In this document: piece by piece, positions 46,654-54,901 of the stretch
How the letters are laid out: the number at the start of each line of letters is the position of its first letter
Numbering within the stretch: the first letter of the stretch is position 1
Assembly: GCF_017168235.1 (NCBI RefSeq)
Contig: NZ_JABFAO010000011.1
Coordinates: 814,796-878,795 of the forward strand
Source of the DNA: Rhodococcus sp. KRD197
GTDB lineage: Bacteria > Actinomycetota > Actinomycetes > Mycobacteriales > Mycobacteriaceae
DNA: 64,000 bases
Reading direction: 5' to 3'
Made by a program: the position numbers and the translations under genes
The notes under the pieces: generated by a model
What the model was told of the DNA's origin: nothing
The model's database searches: none
Seen by the model: the letters and a program-made list of their open reading frames with translations, nothing else

Positions 46654-47520
46654 GTGACAACGACAGGTGAAAACGCCGAACAGACGCCACACGTAGCGTC
46701 AGACGGCATGAACGAGCCCACCACGCCCGCCGCCACTCTCGGCGCAGGCCTGCCCGCGCACGTTCGAGACCAGATCGCTGCAGTCGTCGACGCCTCCGGC
46801 GGCCTCGAGCACGTCCCGACCGGCAGCGGTGCGCTGACCGTGCAGGTGTGCTCGGCATCGGAAACCTCGTACGACGCCGCGACGTGGAGCACCCTGGGCA
46901 CCTACCGCGCCGCTGACGCCGCAACTCTGGCCGAACGACTGCTCGACGCTCTCGGGGACAGTGCGAACATCGGAACCGACCTCGGCGTCCTCATCGTCAC
47001 CCACACCCACACCGACAGCCTGGAGGCACCGGCCATGACCGCACCCACCGCACACGGAGCCGACGGAACCCCTGCGCCGGCCGCGCCGCTGCTCACCCTC
47101 GACATCGCCAAAGCCGACGTCCTCGACGACGACTTCGAGTGGCCCGAACCCGGTACCCCGCAAGCACTGTGGACGCCGCACTGGTTGCTGCAGGCCGCGA
47201 TCAACTCCGGTGCCGTCACCTACGACCGGCGACTGTGGGGCGAGCTTGCCCTGTCGGCCGAGTTCACCGCCCCGAACCGGCACGAGCTCCACTTCGTGAT
47301 CACCTACGAGATCGACGGCGCACCGAACATCGTCGACGGCGACACCACCGACTACCCGAGCGACTTCAACGAACTCTCCGACGACGAACAGAACGCCGTC
47401 CCGTCGACGCTGGTTCCGAATCCGGAGACCGCAGCGTCGTGGCTGACGTACCTCGTCGCCGCGTTCAACGCCGTGCACGCGAGCACCGACAAGCTCGTTC
47501 GCGGCTGGCCCCAGCACTAG
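46654..47520 (+). CDS. Hypothetical protein of plasmid/ICE type
   Basis: 288 residues from a GTG at 46654 with GAGG 5 bp upstream, or 270 from ATG 46708. Acidic, soluble, no signal peptide. It has two halves: a first domain 'GLEHVPTGSGALTVQVCS' and a second one rich in aromatic residues ('TPHWLLQAAINSGAVTYDRRLW'). I do not recognise the family. It is convergent with a four-gene minus-strand operon of similar codon use. Confidence 0.65.
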   Translation: MTTTGENAEQTPHVASDGMNEPTTPAATLGAGLPAHVRDQIAAVVDASGGLEHVPTGSGALTVQVCSASETSYDAATWSTLGTYRAADAATLAERLLDALGDSANIGTDLGVLIVTHTHTDSLEAPAMTAPTAHGADGTPAPAAPLLTLDIAKADVLDDDFEWPEPGTPQALWTPHWLLQAAINSGAVTYDRRLWGELALSAEFTAPNRHELHFVITYEIDGAPNIVDGDTTDYPSDFNELSDDEQNAVPSTLVPNPETAASWLTYLVAAFNAVHASTDKLVRGWPQH

Positions 47521-47556
47521 AACCCGCTGTTTCTCGCGATCGGAGTGGTGTGGCTG

Positions 47557-47886
47557 TCAGTCCTCGCGGATCCTCCGCAAGACCTGTGCGAGAGCGAGCG
47601 CGGTGATCGGATCGTCGACGGTGGGGGCGGCCGCGACGACCACCTCGAGGTCACCCGAATCTTGCACCGCGTCGAGCAGATCGAGTGATGCGTCGACGGC
47701 GAAGTTCGGGCCCGAGAGCTCGTTGATGATCGCCAGCAGCTCGACGAACCGCGGCCCGGCCTCTGGGCGGACGGTGCTGTGCAGCATTTCGAACGTGGCT
47801 ACCGCTTCCGGTGAGCGCAGTTCGGCGAGGATGTCGAGCTCCACGGCGTCGAGGTCGGACAGGGCGGGGGAGTCGGGTGTGCTCAT
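47557..47886 (-). CDS. Small acidic hypothetical protein
   Basis: 109 residues from ATG 47886, overlapping the previous gene's stop by ATGA. Highly acidic and helical ('LDAVELDILAELRSPEAVATFEML'), no membrane segment or motif. Last gene of an overlapping operon. Function unknown. Confidence 0.65.
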   Translation of the reverse strand: MSTPDSPALSDLDAVELDILAELRSPEAVATFEMLHSTVRPEAGPRFVELLAIINELSGPNFAVDASLDLLDAVQDSGDLEVVVAAAPTVDDPITALALAQVLRRIRED

Positions 47887-48302
47887 GGTGTGGGTCCTTC
47901 GGTCGGTGCGTCGCCGGTGGCCGGAGACGTGGGAGGGACGAGAAACATTCGGGACACCGCGGCTTCGGTGGTCCCGAGATGGCCGGCGATGGTGGCCACG
48001 GAGTCGGTGGCCACCATCTCGGTGACCAGATCCCGATGGATCAGCGCGGCGAGGCGGTGCTGATGGGAAAGGTAGGCGAGCAGCTCGGAGGTGAGCAGTG
48101 CGGCACCGATCGGCCCGCCGTAGTCCTGCGCCCAGTCCTCGCCGTCGCGTTCGGGTGCGTACAGCAGCGATTCCGGCGCGCAGAGAACCTTGTCGAGGAT
48201 CTCCGCAGTGATCCCGCACGCCTGGAGGCGCTCGATAACCCCGGGGATCTCGGTGGCCGTGCGGTGCCCGACGAGGCTGAGATACCACCCGACGTCGATC
48301 AC
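47883..48302 (-). CDS. Hypothetical protein with HTH-like segment
   Basis: 139 residues from GTG 48302, overlapping its upstream neighbour by GTGA. The C-terminal part 'DSVATIAGHLGTTEAAVSRMF' looks like a sigma-type or phage-type helix-turn-helix, preceded by a helical segment with 'RLAALIHRDLVTEMVA'. It may be a DNA-binding regulator of the operon; not recognised. Confidence 0.6.
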   Translation of the reverse strand: MIDVGWYLSLVGHRTATEIPGVIERLQACGITAEILDKVLCAPESLLYAPERDGEDWAQDYGGPIGAALLTSELLAYLSHQHRLAALIHRDLVTEMVATDSVATIAGHLGTTEAAVSRMFLVPPTSPATGDAPTEGPTP

Positions 48303-49228
48303 GCCACTGCGTCCGATTCGTCGTCGAACGACCGGCGGGTATGGCTTTCCAGTATGTGGAGCTCGGCAGTGAGGCCGACCGCGCATTCGGCGTCGGCCAC
48401 CGGATCGAGGGCAGCGATGTTCGCCCGCAGTTGCGTGATCCGGGTGTAGCGGGCGACAGCCGCGGCGTCGGCGTCGTCGACCTCCACCGGGTGTTCGACG
48501 ACGAGCCGCCGTTGCCCTGGCACCGTCTTCACGGTCGCCTCGCTGTGGCCGCCGCTGCGCATCGTGATCTCGCGGGCGAGAGCGGCGGCGAAGATGTGCG
48601 CCGCGTGGGCAGGGAAGTCGCCGGCCACCGTGGTCGAGTCCGGCAACGGATCGGGCCGAGTCGAGCGCACCGTGACGTCGATCAGGTCGGCCGGGTCGAC
48701 GCCGGGAAGCGGCTCGATCGGTGTGGCGGTCCAGACCCCGATCGAGGTGGTGACATAGCCCGGTGGCGGTAGTTCCGCCGAGCGGACACCCGGCGCGTAG
48801 ACCGGGATCGAGGCGAGAGCGCACGCTATCTCGCCGGGTGTCCCGATGAGGCAGAGCGAGTCGTCGACGGTGTGGATGAACGTCGCGGCGACGGTATCGA
48901 CCTGTCGGAGGTCCGCGACGGTTTCCGCTTGGCTCACCGCGAACCGGGCCGCGGTGGAAGGGGAGTGGAAGTGCCCGCGGGTGTGTACGAACCCAGGGTC
49001 GCCGTGTTGGTCGAGGGTGGAGATCTCGACCTCGATCAACGTACGAGTCGAGGGCGCGGCCAAGTGCGGATCTGTGGCCGGCGGGAGCGAGCGGGGATCT
49101 GTGGTGTCCATGAAGGTCTGCCTTCGGTAGGTCCGGGCAAGGAATCGGTTACGTGACGCGACGAGCGCGGGTGCAGCGAGGACGCACACCGCAGCGGCCG
49201 CAGACAAGTCGGTGGTGGTTCGGTTCAT
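48299..49228 (-). CDS. Hypothetical protein of a mobile-element operon
   Basis: 309 residues from ATG 49228, or 270 from ATG 49111 ('MDTTDPRSLPP'), the latter without the hydrophobic start. It is rich in Ala/Val/Thr with a repeated beta-strand pattern ('TLIEVEISTLDQHGD', 'VYAPGVRSAELPPPGY'), and a helical C-terminus 'RITQLRANIAALDPVADAE'. No family recognised. Overlaps the next gene by GTGA. Confidence 0.6.
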   Translation of the reverse strand: MNRTTTDLSAAAAVCVLAAPALVASRNRFLARTYRRQTFMDTTDPRSLPPATDPHLAAPSTRTLIEVEISTLDQHGDPGFVHTRGHFHSPSTAARFAVSQAETVADLRQVDTVAATFIHTVDDSLCLIGTPGEIACALASIPVYAPGVRSAELPPPGYVTTSIGVWTATPIEPLPGVDPADLIDVTVRSTRPDPLPDSTTVAGDFPAHAAHIFAAALAREITMRSGGHSEATVKTVPGQRRLVVEHPVEVDDADAAAVARYTRITQLRANIAALDPVADAECAVGLTAELHILESHTRRSFDDESDAVA

Positions 49229-49332
49229 CGGTTCGCAGCCATCAGCTATAGCCAGGCGTAGCCCGGCTGCTCCTGCAGCGACGACATGACGAACACCGGT
49301 ACCCAGGTCGAGCCGAGCGGGTATGTCATCGG

Positions 49333-49743
49333 TCAGCTCGCGTTCGCGTAGCTCTCACCCGGCGACTTCTGCTCAGCCTCAGTGCCGGTCGACTCGGCTG
49401 CGTCGGGCTCGGTTTTCGCCGCCGTCGACGATGGTTGAAGGCGAGGGGGCCGGGGCGTTGTCTTGGTGGCGGTCTTCTTGCCGGAGACGGCGGAGGTGGG
49501 GACTTTCAGTCCGGCCTTGCGGAGCTCGGGTGCGGACCAGCCGCCGTCGAGTGCGGCTTTGATCGCGGCCAGCTCGGCGGCGGCCGCCGCGCGTTCGGCG
49601 GCTTGCGCTTCGGCGACTTTCGTCGCGGCGGTAGCGCGTTCGTTCTGCGCGGCGACGATGGCATCGATCAGACCGAGACGGGTTTCGAGGGCGGCCTGTG
49701 CGGCGGCGCGAACGGTGTCGGGGTTGAGAGGGGCGAGCGACAT
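49333..49743 (-). CDS. Ala-rich coiled-coil hypothetical protein
   Basis: 136 residues from ATG 49743. A long helix (residues 10-65) made mostly of Ala/Glu ('VAEAQAAERAAAAAELAAIK') is followed by 'PELRKAGLKVPTS' and a Pro/Thr/Lys-rich, disordered tail. Such proteins are common in actinobacterial plasmid operons; no function known. It begins the minus-strand operon with the three genes downstream. Confidence 0.6.
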   Translation of the reverse strand: MSLAPLNPDTVRAAAQAALETRLGLIDAIVAAQNERATAATKVAEAQAAERAAAAAELAAIKAALDGGWSAPELRKAGLKVPTSAVSGKKTATKTTPRPPRLQPSSTAAKTEPDAAESTGTEAEQKSPGESYANAS

Positions 49744-49932
49744 GTGTGGAACCTTCCGGAGACGGCGTGCAGCGCGCGCCCATAGACTGCGCGGCGCTGA
49801 TTGACAACGCGGTCTCGGGCGGCCCACACGCCGTCCGATATCCGAGGGCTACGCTATCGAATCGCTCCGACAGATGCACCCCAATGCACCTTTGACAAAG
49901 GTGGTGAATGTGAGGGGTCAGTTCTGGCGCAC

Positions 49933-50172
49933 CTAGGTTGCCAGTGACGCGCGTAGGTCCTCCGAGCCTGCCCACCATTCTTCGGCGCGCTGCCTGAAAT
50001 ACGCACCGTGTTCGTCAGGTAGTGGGAGGACGACCGTCGTTGCGGCTCCTCCGACCCCATTCATGCTCGCCCCGAGCATTCGCACAGACAGCGGGTCGAC
50101 GATGCATCGGTCGTGCAACATCCCTCGAGGTGCTTGGCGGATTGAAAAGACCTTCATTTCCGGGTGTGGCAA
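49933..50172 (-). pseudogene. C-terminal fragment of a PLD-like protein
   Basis: A 79-residue frame containing 'GMLHDRCIVDPLSVRMLG' and 'GASMNGVGGAATTVVLPLP', ending 'RQRAEEWWAGSEDLRASL'. The H-D-R and (G/A)S-x-N-G-x-G blocks are those of the C-terminal lobe of phospholipase-D-superfamily proteins. The N-terminal lobe is not here; a plausible N-terminal piece lies at 52135-52817 on the same strand. A second frame upstream ('MSKGALAELKVLLATPG') may extend it to about 50215, just before trxA. Confidence 0.5.
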
Positions 50173-50225
50173 GTAGGACCTTCAGCTCAGCCAATGCGCC
50201 CTTGCTCATGTTGGGGCCGGTAGAA

Positions 50226-50558
50226 ATGTCCGACGACAAGAGCACAGTCACCATCACCGACGCGTCGTTCGCCGACGACGTGCTGACGAGCGAGAAGCCC
50301 GTCCTCGTCGATTTCTGGGCCACCTGGTGCGGCCCGTGCAAGATGGTCGCTCCGGTTCTGGAAGAGATCGCCGCCGAGCACAAGGACAAGCTCACGATCG
50401 CCAAGCTCGACATCGACGCCAACCCTCAGGCCGCCCGCGACTTCAAGGTCATGTCGATTCCGACGCTCATCCTGTTCCAGGGTGGCAAGCCGGTCAAGCA
50501 GATCGTCGGTGCCAAGGGCAAGGCCGCGCTGCTCAAAGACCTCGAAGGCGTTATCTGA
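50226..50558 (+). CDS. trxA: Thioredoxin
   Basis: 110 residues from ATG 50226. Active site 'WATWCGPCKM' (W-C-G-P-C-K) and the cis-Pro in 'MSIPTLILFQGG'. Reduces disulfides in cytosolic proteins. In actinobacteria this gene normally follows trxB and precedes cwlM near oriC; here trxB is missing and the upstream DNA holds a fragment of a PLD-like protein. The ribosome site is weak (GGGGCC), perhaps because translation was once coupled to trxB. Confidence 0.95.
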   Translation: MSDDKSTVTITDASFADDVLTSEKPVLVDFWATWCGPCKMVAPVLEEIAAEHKDKLTIAKLDIDANPQAARDFKVMSIPTLILFQGGKPVKQIVGAKGKAALLKDLEGVI

Positions 50559-50615
50559 TTCACCTCCGAATCGTGTGGATTGCAGCGGAAGGCAGTCTTT
50601 CTGCGACAATCATCT

Positions 50616-50644
50616 GATGTGCCGGCGCTGAGCGTCGGCACATC
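50616..50644. terminator. Hairpin between trxA and cwlM
   Basis: Perfect 9-bp arms GATGTGCCG / CGGCACATC around an 11-bp loop, in the 136-bp trxA-cwlM gap. No T run follows, so it may attenuate rather than terminate. Confidence 0.5.
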
Positions 50645-50694
50645 GTCCACGTCCAGTGGTAGGTGTTGTCAGAACGATCTGGAGGCTTTCGAGG

Positions 50695-51888
50695 ATGCAG
50701 GAACTCAGTCACGGCGATTCCGGACCCGCCGTCGCCGAGGTCCGCGGCACTCTCTCGGCTCTGGGTTTTCTCCATGAGGCCGTAGTTCCTCCCGGTCCGA
50801 TGGACGACGGACACTGGACTGCTCCGGGCTCGGTCTTCGATGCAGCTCTCGGCGGTGCGGTGCGCGCCTTTCAACAGCATCGCGGTCTGTTGGTGGACGG
50901 TGTCGTCGGGCCGGCCACGTATCGCGCTCTCAAGGAGGCGTCGTACCACCTCGGTGCCCGCACCTTGATCTACCAGCTGTCCGCCCCGCTCTACGGAGAC
51001 GACGTCGCCACTCTGCAGACACGTCTGCAGGACCTGGGGTTTTACAGCGAACGCGTCGATGGCTTCTTCGGTCCTCGAACCCACGAAGGCCTGTCTTCGT
51101 TCCAGCGTGAGATCGGTCTTTCGCCGGACGGTATCTGCGGCCCGGCCACGTTGCGTTCGCTCGACCTCCTCGGCACCCGTGTCACCGGCGGATCACCTCA
51201 TGCCATGAGCGAAGAAGAGCTCGTCCGTAAGTCCGGACCGCAGTTGACCGGCAAGCGCATCGTCATCGATCCCGATCTGGGTGGTGCCGACACCGGGCGC
51301 ATCGTCGACGGCCCACTGGGTCGAGTCTCCGAATCGGAGATTCTGTGGGACTTGGCCAGCCGCCTCGAGGGCCGCATGGCCGCGACGGGAATGGATACGT
51401 TCCTCTCCCGCGCCCGTGGTACCAATCCCTCCGTGGCCGACCGCGCAGAGACCGCCAATGCCTGGGGCGCCGATCTGATGATCTCCCTGCGATGCGCGTC
51501 GAGCACCAGTCCGGTCGCCAATGGCGTCGCCAGTTTCCACTTCGGTAACTCGCACGGTTCCACGTCCATGATCGGTCAGGTTCTCACCAGCTATGTGCAG
51601 CGCGAAATTGTCGCTCGCACACCGCTTCTGGACTGCCGCAGCCACGGTCGAACCTGGGATCTGTTGCGCCTGACCAACATGCCGACCATTCAGATCGACG
51701 TCGGCTACCTCACCAACGAGTCCGACGTCGAGGTACTGTCCGACCCCCGATACCGCGACATCATCGCCGAAGCAATTCTGATCTCCGTCAAGCGCCTATA
51801 CCTACTGGGTCAGGACGATCAGCCGACGGGAACCTTCACGTTCGCCGAACTGCTCGCCGAGGAACTGGCCGCCGCCGATCGTCCCTGA
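50695..51888 (+). CDS. cwlM: CwlM-like amidase-fold regulator of peptidoglycan synthesis
   Basis: 397 residues from ATG 50695 (GGAGG 10-14 bp upstream). Two peptidoglycan-binding-1 domains (about 5-70 and 90-150, with 'VVGPATYRALKEA' and 'GICGPATLRSL') precede an amidase-3 fold. Catalytic zinc ligands are altered: the usual D-P-G-H-G-G reads 'DPDLGGAD' (no His), and the Glu of the C-terminal block is replaced in 'QIDVGYLTN'. Mycobacterial CwlM likewise is not a hydrolase but, when phosphorylated, activates MurA at the membrane; the same role is likely here. It belongs to the core chromosome. Confidence 0.9.
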   Translation: MQELSHGDSGPAVAEVRGTLSALGFLHEAVVPPGPMDDGHWTAPGSVFDAALGGAVRAFQQHRGLLVDGVVGPATYRALKEASYHLGARTLIYQLSAPLYGDDVATLQTRLQDLGFYSERVDGFFGPRTHEGLSSFQREIGLSPDGICGPATLRSLDLLGTRVTGGSPHAMSEEELVRKSGPQLTGKRIVIDPDLGGADTGRIVDGPLGRVSESEILWDLASRLEGRMAATGMDTFLSRARGTNPSVADRAETANAWGADLMISLRCASSTSPVANGVASFHFGNSHGSTSMIGQVLTSYVQREIVARTPLLDCRSHGRTWDLLRLTNMPTIQIDVGYLTNESDVEVLSDPRYRDIIAEAILISVKRLYLLGQDDQPTGTFTFAELLAEELAAADRP

Positions 51889-51900
51889 CCGCATCGCGTG

Positions 51901-52134
51901 TCAGCGGGCACCGACCGTCGACTTCTGCTCGATGTCGACCACCGAGATGCTGGCCGCGATGAGCAATTGCTCCAGGGCGGATTCCACGTCCTGCTTCCAG
52001 CCGTGGTCTCGATCGAGTTCGAGTCGCAGCCTCGGAAACCTGTGGTGGGGTGCAACCACCTCGAAGCCGACCTTCTCGAGGAAGTCGGCTTCGATCATGC
52101 ACGTCGATGCCGAGCACGTCACATGTGCGGTTGC
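51901..52134 (-). pseudogene. C-terminal end of the conserved gene downstream of cwlM
   Basis: About 77 residues ('DFLEKVGFEVVAPHHRFPR' ... 'SISVVDIEQKSTVGAR') on the strand opposite to cwlM and 12 bp from its stop, the place held by a conserved hypothetical gene in mycobacteria (Rv3916c) between cwlM and parB. Its N-terminus appears to be replaced by a PLD-like fragment near 52135. Assignment rests on synteny; the exact breakpoint is uncertain. Confidence 0.4.
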
Positions 52135-52817
52135 GTTCGGAACCACAGGCGTGAGAACCCGATTCACGTCCGCGTGCTCGACGAGCTGCGCCAGGTGCTC
52201 GGCATGCAAATAGGGATCGACGATGTAGACCTCTTCGAGCTCGGCGATACTGCCAACCAGCTTTCCCCACGCAATTGGGTTGCGACCTTCCAGCAGAAGG
52301 CCGCCAGACTCGTCGACGTCGGCCTCCTCACTCTCATCGGAGTTGACAGCGCCCGACCGAGAGGTGTGACGGTAAGTCCCTTGTTGCTGCCCTTTTGCAT
52401 CCAACCGAATCGCAGCAACTGTTTGGCGACATGCTCTGGTGGGCCGTCAGGGGCGTACTTGGCTGGGATCGCCGGTGTGGGTGCACTTCCTCCGGACATC
52501 GAGGCAATGCCTGTGGCCGCTCGAAAATCGCGGCCGAAGTCGAAGCCAAGAACGACGTAGTTTCTCTGGGTCTCTTTCAGGAAACTCATTATTGGAGTCT
52601 CGAAGGATGCGGAGAGAGACTGCATGAGGGGGGACGGGACTCCCGGCTTCGCCGGTATAGCGGGCCTGATCATTTTTCCAGGCTTGCCGGGGCGAGGGTC
52701 TGGCCGGTCGATCCACTCTCGAACTTCTTTGGCCGTCGGTTGACATCCGCCACGATTTGCGGCGATTACGAACCGCAGTGTGCGGCGCTGCAGTTCCGTG
52801 GTGATCGACATAGGCAT
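52135..52817 (-). pseudogene. N-terminal fragment of a winged-helix/PLD-like protein, frameshifted
   Basis: Starts at ATG 52817 (or 52811). A basic N-terminus and Pro-rich region are followed by a winged-helix-like 'EHVAKQLLRFGWMQKGSNKG'. Near 52345 the frame is lost after 'TVTPLGRAL' and resumes in the next phase with 'SDESEEADVDESGGLL', then 'VYIVDPYLHAEHLAQLVEH', which is a PLD-superfamily strand-helix pattern. It breaks off at about 52135. One base missing would explain the frameshift. The matching C-terminal part is probably at 49933-50172. Confidence 0.45.
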
Positions 52818-52904
52818 TGCTTACCAGAAGGTTCGACCCGCATCAGACGCTCCGAATAGTCAGACGTTCAGGTCGGTAACGAGATCTCACTTGCCCGCTT
52901 CTAC

Positions 52905-54125
52905 TCAGCGTGCCGGAAGTATGACGACGACCAAGGCAACATCTATGTGTTTCGCGTCGTCGTCGGCTGCGCTGAGGACGAAGTCGCGCCGTGTTCCGTT
53001 GGTGTGCGGGGCTTCATCAACGAATGTCCGATGTTTGCGCAGCTCGCCCGCGGCCTTGTCGATGATGTCTGTTGGTTTCCCGGCCTTGACGAACAGAATG
53101 AGCGCAGCTTTGGTGTCTCGCCACGTGACATACCCGTGTAGCTGATCGATCGCTCTACGAAAGCGCGCCGGGCCTTCCCAGAACTTGCATTCACCTATGA
53201 ATGCGTTCTGGTCGTTCCAGCGTAGGAGGATGTCGGTCTTGCCGTTTCCATTGAAGACTTCACCAGCTGCTGCGCCACGATAGTTGGCGTTGAGGACGAA
53301 CAAGATCAGGTCTCGGATCTCTTCTTCGCCGAGCCGAGCCGCTGTAGGGGTGCGTTCCATCGCGCGCGTCATCTGTTCGATGGTCTGCACGATGTCTTCG
53401 TAGATCTCGGTAGCTAGCGTCGCTTCGGTGGCCGATGCTTCGGGACGTAGTTTGCGGCGGACGATGCCGGGTTGTAGCGGCACCTGTTCCGCCTCGTCCA
53501 CACGGAAGACCGGGACATCGGAACTGGCAGCAAAGCGCTTGGCCTCGTCGGCGACCATCGCGCGCTCCTTCAGAGTGCGGCGTATCTGAATCGAGAGTGA
53601 ATCGTTCCATGTGTTGGTTTGATTTCCGCTCCAATTCACCATCTTTTGCAGCTGTTCGATGTGGGCGTCTCGGGTGTCCTGGACACTCTTCTGCTGTTCT
53701 GCCTGCAGGGCGAGAAGTCGTTCCTTGTCGTCGTAGATGTCGGTGGCGAGATTGAGGGCAGGGAGCTGCATTGTGATGATCAGATGGTCGTCGCCGCCCA
53801 TCTTCGTGGTGAACAGGAAATCCGGGTTCAGATAGCTGTTAGAGGGTTCCTTGCTCCAGAGTTCCGGTGTTCCGGTGCAGGGCAGGCGGTAGCGAACAGG
53901 GAAGGCTCGCCGACCCATCACTACGGTGTCGTTGGAAGCGGCAAGTTGCGTCAATTTGTCTCGGTGCACCTCCAACGGTTCCACCCGGTACTGCTCGATG
54001 ATGTTTTCGGCGAGGGCTTCAACCGTCGCTGTCGACATGTCCGCAGAGTGCGCCTCTTGCAGCGCTGCCTTGAGTCGATTTTCCAGAAACGTAGACAACT
54101 TCTGTGCCGGCGAAAACAGGGTCAT
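52905..54125 (-). CDS. PD-(D/E)XK-like endonuclease-fold protein, stand-alone
   Basis: 406 residues. An N-terminal helical and coiled-coil part (to about 190, with 'ERLLALQAEQQKSVQDTRDAHIEQL' in pieces) precedes a C-terminal nuclease-like domain: 'GNGKTDILLRW ... AFIGECKFW' supplies the Asp and E-x-K of a restriction-endonuclease core, followed by a helix 'RRAIDQLHGYV'. No methylase, ATPase or toxin partner is adjacent, so a classic restriction-modification system is not supported. It may be a single-gene defence nuclease or a maintenance protein (inference). 87 bp separate it from the PLD fragment. Confidence 0.7.
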   Translation of the reverse strand: MTLFSPAQKLSTFLENRLKAALQEAHSADMSTATVEALAENIIEQYRVEPLEVHRDKLTQLAASNDTVVMGRRAFPVRYRLPCTGTPELWSKEPSNSYLNPDFLFTTKMGGDDHLIITMQLPALNLATDIYDDKERLLALQAEQQKSVQDTRDAHIEQLQKMVNWSGNQTNTWNDSLSIQIRRTLKERAMVADEAKRFAASSDVPVFRVDEAEQVPLQPGIVRRKLRPEASATEATLATEIYEDIVQTIEQMTRAMERTPTAARLGEEEIRDLILFVLNANYRGAAAGEVFNGNGKTDILLRWNDQNAFIGECKFWEGPARFRRAIDQLHGYVTWRDTKAALILFVKAGKPTDIIDKAAGELRKHRTFVDEAPHTNGTRRDFVLSAADDDAKHIDVALVVVILPAR

Positions 54126-54403
54126 GTCTACATCTTGCGGGACAGCTGACAGCGGTAGCGGCGGTTGCCCCCAACTGTGGATCGGACGTGGTCCTCATGT
54201 GGATGTCCGAGAGTTCCCAGGCCGCTCCGCTCGATCTCGGGCACCCACAATCGGGTCCGAAATCCACAACCGGGGACAACCGCCGGCCGCGCACCTGTGG
54301 CGCGCGGATTCCGAACTCGCGGCGCTCGTCCTGAGCGTCTTTTCTGGTGACCCACTACGCAGGCTCCGCGAGCCACCAACGTGCCCCGGCGGAGCAAGCT
54401 ATA

Positions 54404-54459
54404 ACTTAGGTGCCCTAAGTGTGGATTTCCTGACGGAAATCTGACACGCTGATCGCGTG
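54404..54459 (+). other. Candidate oriT: three inverted repeats upstream of mobC
   Basis: In the 395-bp gap between the nuclease gene and mobC lie, in order, perfect inverted repeats ACTTAGG-TGC-CCTAAGT (54404-54420), GATTTCC-TGAC-GGAAATC (54424-54441) and CACGC-TGATC-GCGTG (54445-54459). The core TTAGGTGCCCTAAG recalls the TAAGTGCGCCCT nick region of IncQ-type oriTs. Being just upstream of the mobC-relaxase pair makes it the best oriT candidate in the window. The preceding part of the gap (54126-54400) shows nothing definable. Confidence 0.55.
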
Positions 54460-54520
54460 GTCCCCAGGTCTGGGGTCGCTGCGCTGGGCCGAAGTGAGGT
54501 GCAAATGGGAGGAGCGGGTG

Positions 54521-54901
54521 ATGGCAGAACGCAAAGCGGGGTGGCTGCGCACCCGTCAGTCGAACGTCGTCGGCGGCCGTGAGTACCGGCACGTGGTGAA
54601 GCTGACCGCCGAACAGGAGCTGGCGGTCCAAGCCGCTGCCCGCGTCCAGGGCGTGACGGTGGCCCGGCTGTTGATCGACTCCGCTCTCAAGGCCCCACGC
54701 TCGACGGTCTCGCGTGAGGATCTGACGGAGTTGTTCGCGGCGACGAAGCTCATCGCAGCTCTCGGACGGAACCTAAACCAGCTCGCGAAAGTGGCGAACG
54801 CGACGGGCGAGGTGCCACCGGAAACCATGGCAGCGATCGCGGCGGTGCGGCAGGTCTTCGATCGGGTGAACCGGTTGCCGCGCGATCTGGTGGGACGTTG
54901 A
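54521..54901 (+). CDS. MobC-like relaxosome protein
   Basis: 126 residues from ATG 54521 with GGGAGGAG upstream. Ribbon-helix-helix-like N-terminal half ('YRHVVKLTAEQELAVQAAA', 'GVTVARLLIDSAL') and a C-terminal helix 'LIAALGRNLNQLAKVANATG', the hallmark of MobC/plasmid mobilisation relaxosome proteins. It binds oriT and helps the relaxase open the strand. Its stop overlaps the relaxase start by TTGA. Confidence 0.85.
   Translation: MAERKAGWLRTRQSNVVGGREYRHVVKLTAEQELAVQAAARVQGVTVARLLIDSALKAPRSTVSREDLTELFAATKLIAALGRNLNQLAKVANATGEVPPETMAAIAAVRQVFDRVNRLPRDLVGR

Noticed and set aside
52905..54125. Calling the nuclease-like gene a restriction-modification enzyme
   Set aside because: No methyltransferase or specificity subunit is nearby, so only the fold is claimed.
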